Source: Ardenticatenaceae bacterium (lineage in GTDB: Bacteria > Chloroflexota > Anaerolineae > Promineifilales > Promineifilaceae). From it: a stretch of DNA of 64,000 nt. Below the pieces are notes generated by a model. That model worked only from the letters and a program-made list of their open reading frames with translations, was not told the DNA's origin and made no database searches. A program made the position numbers and the translations under genes. Below, piece after piece: positions 24,582 to 33,496 of the stretch; position 1 is the first letter of the stretch, and each line of letters starts with the position of its first letter. Location of the stretch: the NCBI GenBank assembly GCA_020634455.1, contig JACKBQ010000002.1, positions 620,001-684,000 of the forward strand, given 5' to 3'.

Positions 24582-26201
24582 TTACATGCGGAAGGTGCCG
24601 AAACGGCCGTCCGGCAACCCCGCATTCAAAGTCGTCGAAAACGCCAACCCCAAAGCCATCCTGGTCTGGGCCGGGTCGAGGATGCCATCGTCCCACAGGC
24701 GGGCGGTGGCAAAATACGGGTCGCTCTCGTGGGCGTACTGGTCCAGGATGGGCTTTTTGAAGCCCGCTTCCGTCGCGGCCATCTGCTCCGGTGTGGGATT
24801 CTCAAACTGGCGCAGCGCCCGCGCCTGGCCCACGTCCCACAGCACGCCCGCTGCCGCCTCGCCGCTCATCACGCTGATGCGGCTGTTGGGCCAGCTGAAC
24901 AAAAAGCGCGGGTCGTAGGCGCGACCCATCATGCCGTAGTTGCCTGCGCCGTGGCTGACGCCGTGGAACAGGGTGATGCAGGGCACGTTGACGTTGCTCA
25001 CGGCCATCACCATCTTCGCCCCGTCCTTGGCAATGCCCCCGTTTTCATACTGCTTGCCCACCATGAAGCCCGCGATGTTTTGCAAAAAGAGCAGCGGCGT
25101 GCCCCGCTGGCCGCACAGCTGGATGAAATGGGTCGCCTTCAGCGCCGATTCGCTAAAGAGCAGGCCGTTGTTGGCCACGATGCCCACCGGGATGCCCAAA
25201 ATGTGGGCAAAGCCGCACACCACCGTCGGGCCGTAGCGGGCTTTGAACTCGCTCAGGCGGGAGCCATCCACCAGCCGGGCGATGACTTCGCGCACGTCGT
25301 AGGTTTGGCGGCTGTCGGCGGGGACCACGCCGTACAGCTCCGCCGGGTCGTACAGCGGCTCTTCTGGCGCTTGCAGCACAACGGGCACGTTTTTGCGCTG
25401 ATTGAGATGGCTCACAATCTCGCGCACCTTGGCCAGCGCTTCCTCCTCGGTGTCGGCAAAATGGTCGGCTACGCCGCTGAGGCGGGTGTGTACGTCCGCC
25501 CCGCCCAGCTCCTCGGCGGTCACTTCTTCACCCGTAGCCGCCTTCACCAGCGGCGGCCCGGCCAAAAAGATGGTGCCGTTCTCGCGCACAATGATCGTCT
25601 CGTCGCACATCGCCGGGATGTAGGCTCCACCTGCCGTACACGACCCCAAAACGGCCGCAATCTGAATAATTCCCTTGCCCGACATCCGGGCAATGTTGTA
25701 GAAAATCCGGCCAAAATGTTCTCGGTCAGGGAAAACGTCGGCCTGCAAATGCAAAAACGCGCCGCCGGAATCCACCAGGTAAATGGTGGGCAGCTCATTT
25801 TGCTCGGCAATGGTTTGGGCGCGCAGATGCTTTTTCACCGTTTCGGGGAAGTAGGTGCCGCCCTTCACTGTCGGGTCGTTGGCGATGATCATGCACTCCA
25901 ATCCAGCCACGCGCCCCACGCCCGTCACGATGCCTGCGCTGGGCGCTTCGCCGTCGTACATCTCCCACGCCGCCAGCGGAGACAGCTCCAAAAACGGGCT
26001 GCCCTCGTCCAAAATGGCGTCAATGCGGTCGCGGACGAGTAGTTTGCCTCTGGCTAAATGGCGATCTATTGTGCGAGACGGCCGTTCCCCTGCCGCCTCT
26101 TTTTGCCGTTCATGAAGCTGGTCGGCCAACTGCTTGTTATGGGCAAAATTGGTCTTGTACTCAGAACTGTTCGTGTGGATGTGGCTAATAATCTGGCTCA
26201 T
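24582..26201 (-). CDS. Acyl-CoA carboxylase carboxyltransferase subunit (MccB/propionyl-CoA type)
   Basis: The 539-residue enzyme transfers CO2 from carboxybiotin to an acyl-CoA. It has the two crotonase-like halves of the family: the N-terminal half has the acyl-CoA site (GGTYFPETVKKHLRAQ, GGAFLHLQADVFPD, GSCTAGGAYIPAMCDE). The C-terminal half has the biotin site region (NIAGFMVGKQYENGGIAKDGAKMV, HGAGNYGMMGRAYDPRF). It ends in ILDPAQTRMALGL, as in 3-methylcrotonyl-CoA carboxylase beta. No biotin-carrying alpha subunit is adjacent, so the partner is encoded elsewhere and the acyl substrate is unproven. The start is ATG 26201. Confidence 0.9.
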   Translation of the reverse strand: MSQIISHIHTNSSEYKTNFAHNKQLADQLHERQKEAAGERPSRTIDRHLARGKLLVRDRIDAILDEGSPFLELSPLAAWEMYDGEAPSAGIVTGVGRVAGLECMIIANDPTVKGGTYFPETVKKHLRAQTIAEQNELPTIYLVDSGGAFLHLQADVFPDREHFGRIFYNIARMSGKGIIQIAAVLGSCTAGGAYIPAMCDETIIVRENGTIFLAGPPLVKAATGEEVTAEELGGADVHTRLSGVADHFADTEEEALAKVREIVSHLNQRKNVPVVLQAPEEPLYDPAELYGVVPADSRQTYDVREVIARLVDGSRLSEFKARYGPTVVCGFAHILGIPVGIVANNGLLFSESALKATHFIQLCGQRGTPLLFLQNIAGFMVGKQYENGGIAKDGAKMVMAVSNVNVPCITLFHGVSHGAGNYGMMGRAYDPRFLFSWPNSRISVMSGEAAAGVLWDVGQARALRQFENPTPEQMAATEAGFKKPILDQYAHESDPYFATARLWDDGILDPAQTRMALGLAFSTTLNAGLPDGRFGTFRM

Positions 26202-26250
26202 CGGTTTCCTTGTGCTGAAATTGTGGGTTTTGCTGGTCGGATTCTTTTTA

Positions 26251-26309
26251 TCAAAGATTTCCCAGATTTTGAGGATTAAAAAATCTGGTGAATCTGCGAA
26301 ATCTTTGAT
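26251..26309. repeat. Imperfect inverted repeat with AATCTGCGAAATC core
   Basis: The arms TCAAAGATTTCCCAGATTTT and AATCTGCGAAATCTTTGA face each other in the gap between the divergent carboxylase and YbaK genes. Confidence 0.6.
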
Positions 26310-26367
26310 TCCCTAATCGTTTTGTTCATCAAATTATGCCTGATTTCTCTCGTTCCGAAAAATCAGC

Positions 26368-26373
26368 TAAGAT
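26368..26373 (+). promoter_or_regulatory. -10 element of the YbaK gene, probably leaderless
   Basis: TAAGAT is followed by 6 nt and ATG 26380. No ribosome site is possible between them and no clear -35 box is seen. Confidence 0.35.
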
Positions 26374-26379
26374 TTGGCA

Positions 26380-26871
26380 ATGGATTCATTGAATGCAGTT
26401 GATTTACAAAAATTTTTAGATGCGCAGGGCATTGCGGCCCAAATTTTACACCTGGATGTAGACACGCCGACGGTGGCGGATGCGGCCGTTTCTCTCAACG
26501 TCGCGCCGGAGCAAATCATCAAGTCGGTGCTGTTTGTGGCCGATGGGGAGCCGGTGATGGTGATTGCCAGCGGCCTGGCCCGGCTGGATCGCAAGGCGCT
26601 GGCCGACTTTTTGGGCGTGTCGCGGCGGCGCGTGAAGATTGCCAGCGCGGAGCAGGTGTTGGCCCACACGGGCTACGTGGCCGGGTCGGTGCCGCCCTTT
26701 GGCTATCAACAACCGATTGAAACTGTGGTGGAAACGGCCGTTCTCCAACTCACCGACCCCATCTTCGGCGGCGGCGGCGACATTCATGCCCTGATGCAGC
26801 TCACGGTGGCGGAATTGCAGCGCGTGGTGGGGGCGCGAACGGCCGTCTTGCGTGAATCCCCCAGTTTATGA
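26380..26871 (+). CDS. ybaK: YbaK/EbsC-type aminoacyl-tRNA deacylase
   Basis: The 163-residue protein (ATG 26380 preferred over TTG 26374) belongs to the YbaK/ProRS-editing superfamily. Such proteins hydrolyse mischarged aminoacyl-tRNA, typically Cys- or Ala-tRNA-Pro. The visible core is PEQIIKSVLFVADGEPVMVIASG near residue 45, LGVSRRRVKIASAEQVLAHTGYVAGSVPPFGY near residue 85 and the terminal GGGGDIHALMQLTVAELQ. The catalytic-site Lys is in IIKSVLF. Two in-frame ACGGCCGT copies encode Thr-Ala-Val. It is monocistronic. Confidence 0.88.
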   Translation: MDSLNAVDLQKFLDAQGIAAQILHLDVDTPTVADAAVSLNVAPEQIIKSVLFVADGEPVMVIASGLARLDRKALADFLGVSRRRVKIASAEQVLAHTGYVAGSVPPFGYQQPIETVVETAVLQLTDPIFGGGGDIHALMQLTVAELQRVVGARTAVLRESPSL

Positions 26872-26983
26872 CATTTAGCGTTTACTCCCTTGGCATTGGT
26901 CACTGGTGAAGTACGGCCGTATCCCCCAAACTAACTCCTCAAGAGACCTCATGCGCCGAGGCGCACCGCCATGAATGAAAACC

Positions 26984-27038
26984 AACCTCCAGGAGGTTTC
27001 TGGCATTATCAAAGCCATGTATCAAACCTCCCGGAGGA
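26984..27038. repeat. Bipartite palindromic element, copy A
   Basis: AACCTCCAGGAGGTT (26984-26998), a 25-nt spacer and AAACCTCCCGGAGGA (27024-27038). It ends about 22 nt before the radical SAM start codon. Confidence 0.8.
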
Positions 27039-27059
27039 TTATTTTTGAAGGAACGATCA

Positions 27060-28313
27060 ATGGACATCTTTGAACCACTCTGGGCCAACGTAGATGCAGA
27101 CGGCCATTTAGAACTTCCCCCCGATGTGATGACCCAATTTGGCATTGAACCCGGCACGCGTATGCGGCTGGAAATGACCCCCAACGGCCTCAAGCTGCAT
27201 CGCCCCGTCACCCATCTGGCCAAAATCTACATCGAACCGACCAATCGCTGCAACATTGATTGCCGCACCTGTATGCGCCAAAACTGGGACGTGACGCTGG
27301 GCAAAATGTCGGCCAAAACGTTTGCCGCCATCGAAGCCAGCCTGGCAGAGCTAAAGCCCCCTGTAACCGTCATGTTTGGCGGCATTGGCGAGCCGCTGCT
27401 GCATCCCAAACTGGCTGACATGATTGCCGCCGTCAAAGCGCTGGGCTTTCGTGCCGAGATGATCAGTAACGGCACCATGCTCACCGAACGTCGCGCCAAA
27501 CAAATCATTGAGGCGGGCCTGGATTTGCTGTGGATATCCATTGACGGTTCCTCCCCCGAAAGCTACGCCGATGTGCGCCTGGGGGCTGAACTCCCCCTCG
27601 TGCTGGAAAATCTGCGCCGCTTCCGCCGCCTGCGCCGCCCGGCACACCGACCCACGCCAGAAATTGGCATTGCTTTTGTGGCTATGGAGCGCAACATCGC
27701 CGACCTGCCAGAGGTGCTGCGCATTGGCAAAAGCGTGGGAGCCAAACATTTTTCCGTGAGCAACCTGCTGCCGCATTCCACCGAGATGGAAGAAGAAATT
27801 TTGTACAAGCGTTCCATGCGCAACATCACCTATTTGCCGTCTCCCTGGCTGCGCCGCCTCAGCATCCCCAAAATGGATTTCAACGAGTTGACGGCTGGCC
27901 CCCTGATGGAAGCGTTTAACAGTGGCTACAACGTCTCTTTTGCGGGCAATAATCTGGGCGAGCTGAATGATGTTTGCACCTTTATTGAACAAGGAGCGAT
28001 GGCAGTGGGGTGGGACGGCCGTATTGCCCCCTGTCCGCCGCTGCTTTACCACCACATCGGCTACATTCGCGGCTATCGGCGCGAATCATTTGCCCACATT
28101 CTGGGCGATATTCACGAACAATCGTTGCAAACCTTGTGGGCAACCCCCGCCTACGAAGCATACCGCGACCGCGTGCAGCGTTTTGCTTTTGCTCCTTGTA
28201 CTGCCTGTGGCGGCTGTGATTTATTGGAGAATAACGAGACGGACTGTTTTTGGAACGAAGCGCCAGCCTGTGGCTCTTGCCTGTGGGCACAGGGCTTTGT
28301 GCAATGTCCGTAG
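27060..28313 (+). CDS. Tungsten-cofactor oxidoreductase-type radical SAM maturase
   Basis: The 417-residue protein (ATG 27060 after GAAGGAA) opens with an AbrB-like swapped-hairpin segment (DADGHLELPPDVMTQFGIEPG). A radical SAM domain follows with CNIDCRTC (Cx3Cx2C, near residue 72) binding the [4Fe-4S] cluster, and FGGIGEPLLHP near residue 107. A C-terminal Cys-rich SPASM-like region has CPP, CTACGGC, CFWNEAPACGSC. The order and wording of these segments match the maturases of tungsten aldehyde-type oxidoreductases (W_rSAM_matur family, by memory). No such oxidoreductase or molybdopterin gene is in the window. A bipartite repeat lies in the 5' leader. Confidence 0.8.
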   Translation: MDIFEPLWANVDADGHLELPPDVMTQFGIEPGTRMRLEMTPNGLKLHRPVTHLAKIYIEPTNRCNIDCRTCMRQNWDVTLGKMSAKTFAAIEASLAELKPPVTVMFGGIGEPLLHPKLADMIAAVKALGFRAEMISNGTMLTERRAKQIIEAGLDLLWISIDGSSPESYADVRLGAELPLVLENLRRFRRLRRPAHRPTPEIGIAFVAMERNIADLPEVLRIGKSVGAKHFSVSNLLPHSTEMEEEILYKRSMRNITYLPSPWLRRLSIPKMDFNELTAGPLMEAFNSGYNVSFAGNNLGELNDVCTFIEQGAMAVGWDGRIAPCPPLLYHHIGYIRGYRRESFAHILGDIHEQSLQTLWATPAYEAYRDRVQRFAFAPCTACGGCDLLENNETDCFWNEAPACGSCLWAQGFVQCP

Positions 28314-28377
28314 AAAGCGAAGTTGATGCGTGGGAATCCTCAGATGCTGACTGTACAAATTCAAAAAATTTATACTT

Positions 28378-30756
28378 TCAGGCAATGAGGGTGCGGTTTC
28401 TGGTGATGGTTTCTGGCGCGGCAGGCAAGGTAAACCAGAACAAGCCGCCTTCACCGGGAATGCTTTCTGCCCCGACTTCGCCGCCCAGCCGCTCCACAAT
28501 GCGCTGCACAATGGAAAGCCCCAGACCATAGCCGCTGTCGTGGCGCAGATTTAACTGGGTGAATGGCACAAACAACTGCTCACGCATTTCTGGCGTAATG
28601 CCAATGCCGTTGTCCCGAATCCAGAATCTGATCATCTCGCCCTCTGGTCTGGCTCCCAGCGTCAATTGGGGTGGATGGCCGCCATATTTCATGCCATTAC
28701 TTAAATAGTTGACCCAAATTTCTTCCACCCACGGGGCGTAGCCAAGCGCCTGGGGCCACTCATCGGGCAAAATCACCGATACGCCATATTGCCGGTTGAG
28801 ATGGGCCAGCCGCTGCCGCGCTTCTTCAATAATGAGCATCATGTCTAGCGGGGCGATGGGCACGTCCATTTCGCGCACGCCTGCCAATAGCAGCAGTGCG
28901 TCTATGATGCTGGCCATCTTGTGGCCGCTTTGTTGGATAATTTCCAGGTAACGTTTCCGGTCGGTGGGGGGGAGGTCTTCAAATTTGTTGGCAACTGTCT
29001 CAGCCAGCCCCACCATGTGGCTAATAGGCATTTTCAGGTCGTGGGCTACGGTGTGGGCAAAGGCGTCCAGCTCTTCATTGCGGGCTTGCAAATCGGCGGT
29101 GCGCTGGGCGACACGATCTTCTAGCTCATCGTTGTACTGCTGAATTTTGCGGTAGAGACGGCCGTTTTGAATAGCCAAGGCTGCTTGATCGGCAATCGCT
29201 TGCAGCAGCGGGAGGTCTTGCCTGGCAATGGCATCAGCCTCGCCAATTGCGCCGATGGCCAGCACCCCAATGAGCTGATCTTTATGCGCCAATGGGGCGT
29301 AAGCGACTGCATGGATGTTGTTCGCCATTAACTGCGCTGTGCCCGGCCAGGCGGCATCTGCCTGGGCAATCTCTAACAGGATTGGGTGCGGCTTGGCGGC
29401 AAAATCGGCTTGTTGTGCGGGTGGTAAAAGCGCATTGAGTGGTTTTATCGCTTCCATTTGGCCAGCGCCGTACCAAAAGTGGTAGGTTTGTGGTTGAGAA
29501 GGGTCTGGCGTGAAAACGGCCGTAAACGAACAATCCACCACCCGCAATGTTTCCTCACAAACCACAGCCACCGTCTGCTCCAGCTCAATATTGGCGCTGA
29601 GCCGCGCCGCAATGTGCGCCAGCATTTCTGCCTGATTACGAGCCGTGCGCTCACTCACCAGCAAATGGCTGTAGCTTAGCGTACGGGCCGTCTGCATGGT
29701 GAGTAGCGAGAGCAAATCCAAATCATCATCTACAAACAGGGGTGTTTGCCGACAAAATACCAAAAGCAGGCCGTAGGTGTGCGCCGTAGTTGCAATGGGC
29801 ACGGTGAGAATGCCTTGGGCACCCAAAGCGCGGGTAAGTTCCAAGCCGGTTTGTCCCAGGTCGCCGGGGGTGGCGGCAAAATATGGCCCGCGGCCCAGCC
29901 AAACGCGGCCTAGCCTGTTTTCGCCAGCGGGAATGCTGAAATTGGCCAGTTCGGGCATATCGGCAGCGGTGGAAATGGTGAGCAGATCGTTTTCCTGGTC
30001 TAGCATGGCAGCAACGGCCGTAATGCTGTCCACACTGCGATGAGCGGCCAAACAAAGGTATTGCACCACACGATCCAGGGCCATGTCGGCGTATTGGGCA
30101 GGTACGTTATGCAAAAATTGATTCAGTTCGCGTAACTGCCAATATTTACGCAGCGAACGGGGTGGGGCAAACCCTAAATAAAACGCTGCGCCTGCGATCA
30201 TGGTAAGCAATATAGGAATCAGGCCAAAAATGGTATTGGTTACGAAGAGTTGGCGGAAAAAAACAAAGGTGACAATACCCAGCAGGAGGGTCAGAATGCC
30301 CAAGGCAACCAAACTAAGCCGCCAATGGGAAACGCCACTGTTTACCCGCGCTCCTTGGAAAAAGGCGACAACGGCAAACCCTTCAATTGAGATGAAATAG
30401 GCCAATACAAAAATGGTGGGTAATTCTGTTGTGCCAGGCAGCAGTAGGATGCCGCCAGAAATGACCATTCCCCCAAAAGCCAGACGAGAGATGTACGGCC
30501 GTACCTGCCGAAAATGTTTGACCAGTTGCAATAACAAAAATGGATGAGCGACAACGGCCGTTGTGGAAAGCAGCTGGCCCAACTCGGCGGCATCACCATA
30601 CCAGTTTGGCGAGGTCAGGGCGAGTGCCGTGGCAAGCATCACCAGGGCAATATCCAGCCGCACCCGATTGCGGAATCGCGCCAAGGCCATGAGGGCAAAC
30701 AGGGCCAGCCCCCAGAAAAAAAACTGTATAAACAAGGTCAGGGTTGCTTCAGACAT
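28378..30756 (-). CDS. Membrane sensor histidine kinase with two GAF domains
   Basis: The 792-residue protein starts at ATG 30756; the in-frame GTG at 30765 is less likely. It has seven N-terminal transmembrane helices (about 8-205), a GAF domain (about 235-375), a second GAF domain (about 385-535) and a coiled coil (ELEDRVAQRTADLQARNEEL). A HisKA domain has the phospho-accepting His in VAHDLKMPI near residue 573, and an HATPase domain (about 680-785) has NYLSNGMKYGG, DNGIGI and GYGLGLSIV. No response regulator is adjacent, so it is an orphan kinase. The signal is unknown. The -10 box lies 9 nt before the ATG, so the mRNA is probably leaderless. Confidence 0.9.
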   Translation of the reverse strand: MSEATLTLFIQFFFWGLALFALMALARFRNRVRLDIALVMLATALALTSPNWYGDAAELGQLLSTTAVVAHPFLLLQLVKHFRQVRPYISRLAFGGMVISGGILLLPGTTELPTIFVLAYFISIEGFAVVAFFQGARVNSGVSHWRLSLVALGILTLLLGIVTFVFFRQLFVTNTIFGLIPILLTMIAGAAFYLGFAPPRSLRKYWQLRELNQFLHNVPAQYADMALDRVVQYLCLAAHRSVDSITAVAAMLDQENDLLTISTAADMPELANFSIPAGENRLGRVWLGRGPYFAATPGDLGQTGLELTRALGAQGILTVPIATTAHTYGLLLVFCRQTPLFVDDDLDLLSLLTMQTARTLSYSHLLVSERTARNQAEMLAHIAARLSANIELEQTVAVVCEETLRVVDCSFTAVFTPDPSQPQTYHFWYGAGQMEAIKPLNALLPPAQQADFAAKPHPILLEIAQADAAWPGTAQLMANNIHAVAYAPLAHKDQLIGVLAIGAIGEADAIARQDLPLLQAIADQAALAIQNGRLYRKIQQYNDELEDRVAQRTADLQARNEELDAFAHTVAHDLKMPISHMVGLAETVANKFEDLPPTDRKRYLEIIQQSGHKMASIIDALLLLAGVREMDVPIAPLDMMLIIEEARQRLAHLNRQYGVSVILPDEWPQALGYAPWVEEIWVNYLSNGMKYGGHPPQLTLGARPEGEMIRFWIRDNGIGITPEMREQLFVPFTQLNLRHDSGYGLGLSIVQRIVERLGGEVGAESIPGEGGLFWFTLPAAPETITRNRTLIA

Positions 30757-30765
30757 GCTGGTCAC

Positions 30766-30795
30766 ATTATAAACACAAAACGCTATTACCGTCAG
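30766..30795 (-). promoter_or_regulatory. Promoter of the GAF histidine kinase, probably leaderless
   Basis: On the minus strand CTGACG (30790-30795), an 18-nt spacer and TATAAT (30766-30771) end 9 nt before ATG 30756. Confidence 0.6.
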
Positions 30796-30845
30796 CCTGA
30801 TCTAAAACTGGTTTGGCAAAATTCCCTCACCATTCACGGCTGGCG

Positions 30846-32237
30846 CTATTTTACGGTGCGTTCAATGCTAAGTTCCGGGTACGGGGAGGGGGTGGTGAGC
30901 GTGGCGGACGGCCGTTCCCGTAAATATTGCTCAAAAAAAGCCAGTAGGTATTCGTTTTGAATGCTCAGGCTGTAGGCGCTGTTGATGCTGCCAGAAAGCC
31001 CCAATTGCGGCGTGAGCGGCGAGAGCAAAGCCAGATCGGTAAAGTCGTAATGCTGCGTATTCGCCAAGGTCAGTTCGTAGCCATCGGCTGTCAGGTTGTG
31101 GAAGATGGCTTGGCCACGTGCCTGGTTTTCTGGCCCCAGCCAGCGCGGCGTGCTGATAAACATGAATGGCTGGCCTGGCCCGGCGTCCAGCACCGAATCA
31201 TTCACGGGCAGCAGCCAGCTATCTAGTCCCACGCCAGCTTTGCAGCGACTGTCTTGCAAGCAAAACTGCACCGTCGCCCCGCCGCCGGTTGAGTGACCAA
31301 ACACGCCCACTTGATTCAGATTGAGACGGCCGTTCAAAACATGCCCTGCTTCTTCATTCCACCCAGCCATTGTGTCCAGCAAAAAGCCAATGTCGTCGGC
31401 CCAGGTTTGCACCAGCGGCTTTGCTTCGGTGGCGTTGGAGTCGCCGCTGGGGAAAATTCGGGCGGGGTCATAAACGAAGATACGGCCGTCTGGGAAAATC
31501 GTAATGGCGTCGGCGTAGCTATGTTCCGGAGCGATGACCACGTAGCCGTGGCTCACCAACTCACGCACCATCGTCGTGTTTTGCATGCGAATACCCGTCA
31601 GCCCATGCGAAAAAACGATCACCGGGAACGGCGTACCATCAGCGGCAGGCACGTCTTGCCAGATGTCCAGCTCTGTCAGGTTCACGTGGTTTACCAAAAA
31701 GGAGGGCAGCCCAAACTGCTCCGCAATGACTGGACCGGCAATCTCTAGATCAGGCAGATAATCGGCTGGTTCGCCGTCCCGGTTGGCGGCAGGGTACCAG
31801 ACTTGAGCCACGAGTTCGCGGCTGTCGTTGGGGTCTTCGGTGTAAATTTCTGGCCGATTTTCGTCCACCAGATAGGTGGTGAAGGTGCCGACGGCGTATG
31901 GCCCGGTGGTGGCAGGCAGGGTGGGCACGGGCATGGCCACCGACAGCGCCAGCGCCACCAGCCAGAGCAGCAGCCCCAGCAGACCACCCAGCCACGCCAG
32001 TCGCGGCGCTTGGAAATTGGGGTTTCGCCAGCGCAGAGCCAGGAGGAAGAAAACGGCCGTTAAGCCATACGCCGGAATCATCTGCCAGCGATACCCTTCA
32101 AAAGCGAAATGGAGCGCAACAAACAGGGTGGCCAGTCCGGGGAAGATGAGCAGCCAATGCGGCCGTTTGCGGCTTACCAACAGCCACAGCAGCGGCACCA
32201 GCAAAACGATGAGGAGTAAAATTTCAAATAGTCGCAT
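30846..32237 (-). CDS. Membrane-anchored alpha/beta hydrolase, PAF-acetylhydrolase-like
   Basis: The 463-residue protein (ATG 32237) begins with four transmembrane helices (about 1-115). The hydrolase domain resembles plasma-type PAF acetylhydrolase/dienelactone hydrolases: LVAQVWYPA near residue 145, PFPVIVFSHGLTGIR near 205, nucleophile elbow GVFGHSTGGG near 310 and GLDSWLLPV near 337. A C-terminal His lies in NTQHYDFTDLALLSP. It probably acts on ester or amide bonds outside the membrane. The substrate cannot be assigned. It converges on nothing and lies in a minus-strand gene run. Confidence 0.8.
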   Translation of the reverse strand: MRLFEILLLIVLLVPLLWLLVSRKRPHWLLIFPGLATLFVALHFAFEGYRWQMIPAYGLTAVFFLLALRWRNPNFQAPRLAWLGGLLGLLLWLVALALSVAMPVPTLPATTGPYAVGTFTTYLVDENRPEIYTEDPNDSRELVAQVWYPAANRDGEPADYLPDLEIAGPVIAEQFGLPSFLVNHVNLTELDIWQDVPAADGTPFPVIVFSHGLTGIRMQNTTMVRELVSHGYVVIAPEHSYADAITIFPDGRIFVYDPARIFPSGDSNATEAKPLVQTWADDIGFLLDTMAGWNEEAGHVLNGRLNLNQVGVFGHSTGGGATVQFCLQDSRCKAGVGLDSWLLPVNDSVLDAGPGQPFMFISTPRWLGPENQARGQAIFHNLTADGYELTLANTQHYDFTDLALLSPLTPQLGLSGSINSAYSLSIQNEYLLAFFEQYLRERPSATLTTPSPYPELSIERTVK

Positions 32238-32249
32238 AGTGTGAAAGCC

Positions 32250-32306
32250 AGCCTCCGGGAGGTTTAGCATAAAACGAAGGCCGTTTCAGGAACCTCCCGG
32301 AGGTTT
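32250..32306. repeat. Bipartite palindromic element, copy B
   Basis: AGCCTCCGGGAGGTTT (32250-32265), a 25-nt spacer holding GGCCGTTTC, and AACCTCCCGGAGGTTT (32291-32306). It separates two minus-strand genes. Confidence 0.85.
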
Positions 32307-32312
32307 ATTTGC

Positions 32313-33344
32313 TTAAATTTGTAGCACCAGCTTGCCAGTTACATCCATCTCTTCCAGCCGTTGCAGGGCGGTAACGCCTTCGCTGAGCGGGTAAATGGTG
32401 TCAATGACGGGTTGGAGACGGCCGTTAAAAATCAGGTTCATCACCGTCTCGTAATCGGCCGAACTGCCCATAGTGCTGCCAATGATGCTGAGATGTTTGC
32501 CAAAGATGAGCCGGTTATCAATTTCGAACTTGGGGCCGCTGGTGTTGCCCACGGTAAGCAGCCGCCCGCCTTTTTTCAGCGCACGCAGGGAGCCGTGGAA
32601 CGTGGTTGCGCCCACGTTGTCTACCACAATGTCCACCCCGCGCCGGTCGGTGGCTTTGAAGATTGCTTTGCCCCAATCTTCTTTGTGGCGGTTAATCAGC
32701 ACGTCTGCGCCGAGGGATTCAGCCATGGCCAGCTTTTCGTCGCTGGAGCCGACGACGTAGATGCGGCCTGCCCCGGCCAGTTTGGCAATTTGGATGGCGG
32801 CGGTGTTGACGCCACCGCCCGCGCCGACGATGAGCACCGATTCGCCTGCCTGTAAGCCACCGCGGGTGATAAGCGAATGCCACGCCGTGACGTACACCAG
32901 GGAAGCGGCGGCGGCGTCTTCAAATTTGGCATGATCGGGCATTTTGAGCAGGTTTCGGGCGGGAACGGCCGTAAATTCCGCAAAAAAGCCATCCACGTGC
33001 TCTCCCAAAATGGCAAAGTTGTCACTCATGTTGTCCAGGCCGCGCCGCCCAAAATAGTCGGAGTCGCTGCCCAGGCTGGGGTTGATGGCTACCCGGTCAC
33101 CCTCGCTGAAGCCGGTGACGTGGCTGCCCACTTTGGCCACCACGCCCGCGCCGTCGCTGCCCATCACGTGCGGCAGCTTCAGGTTCAGGCCGGGCCAGCC
33201 TGCCAGCACCCACAGGTCGAGTCGATTGAGCGCCGCCGCTTTGTTGGCAATCAGCACCTCATCTGGCCCAATTTCTGGCTCCGGTACATCGGTATATTGC
33301 ACATTTTCCAGCAATCCATGTTCGTAAAATACAACAGCTTTCAT
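32313..33344 (-). CDS. MDR-family quinone oxidoreductase-like NADPH dehydrogenase
   Basis: The 343-residue enzyme (start ATG 33344, MKAVVFYEHG) has the GroES-like N-terminal fold and the Rossmann nucleotide site VLIVGAGGGVNTAAIQIAKLAGA (residues about 172-190). The catalytic-zinc motif GHE is replaced by GSDGAG and the four structural-zinc cysteines are absent, so it is more like zinc-free quinone reductases (Qor) than alcohol dehydrogenases. The segment RRGVDIVVDNVGATTFHGSLRALKKGGRL is typical. No pathway partners are evident. Confidence 0.85.
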   Translation of the reverse strand: MKAVVFYEHGLLENVQYTDVPEPEIGPDEVLIANKAAALNRLDLWVLAGWPGLNLKLPHVMGSDGAGVVAKVGSHVTGFSEGDRVAINPSLGSDSDYFGRRGLDNMSDNFAILGEHVDGFFAEFTAVPARNLLKMPDHAKFEDAAAASLVYVTAWHSLITRGGLQAGESVLIVGAGGGVNTAAIQIAKLAGAGRIYVVGSSDEKLAMAESLGADVLINRHKEDWGKAIFKATDRRGVDIVVDNVGATTFHGSLRALKKGGRLLTVGNTSGPKFEIDNRLIFGKHLSIIGSTMGSSADYETVMNLIFNGRLQPVIDTIYPLSEGVTALQRLEEMDVTGKLVLQI

Positions 33345-33377
33345 GGGTATATCCTGTTTTTTCGGCGGAGTGAGCAC

Positions 33378-33416
33378 CCTCAGATGCGAACGGTTCGGCA
33401 AGAGCCGCATCTGAGG
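33378..33416. repeat. CCTCAGATGCG inverted repeat, copy 1
   Basis: CCTCAGATGCG (33378-33388) faces CGCATCTGAGG (33406-33416) across a 17-nt loop. The same core recurs at 34031-34065, with a single arm at 28331-28340. Confidence 0.8.
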
Positions 33417-33434
33417 ATGCTTTCTCCTTAAGTA

Positions 33435-33490
33435 AACCTCCGGGAGGCTTGAGAAATAGCTTCTGTGACGTGCTGAACCTCCTGGAGGTT
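33435..33490. repeat. Bipartite palindromic element, copy C
   Basis: AACCTCCGGGAGGCTT (33435-33450) and AACCTCCTGGAGGTT (33476-33490). The spacer GAGAAATAGCTTCTGTGACG is nearly the reverse complement of the spacer in copy D at 60727-60783. Confidence 0.85.
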
Positions 33491-33496
33491 GGGTTT

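Noticed and set aside
24729..26042. Plus-strand open frame of 437 codons antisense to the carboxylase
   Set aside because: The minus frame encodes a full carboxyltransferase. The antisense product is rich in His/Arg/Ala and has no recognisable motif.
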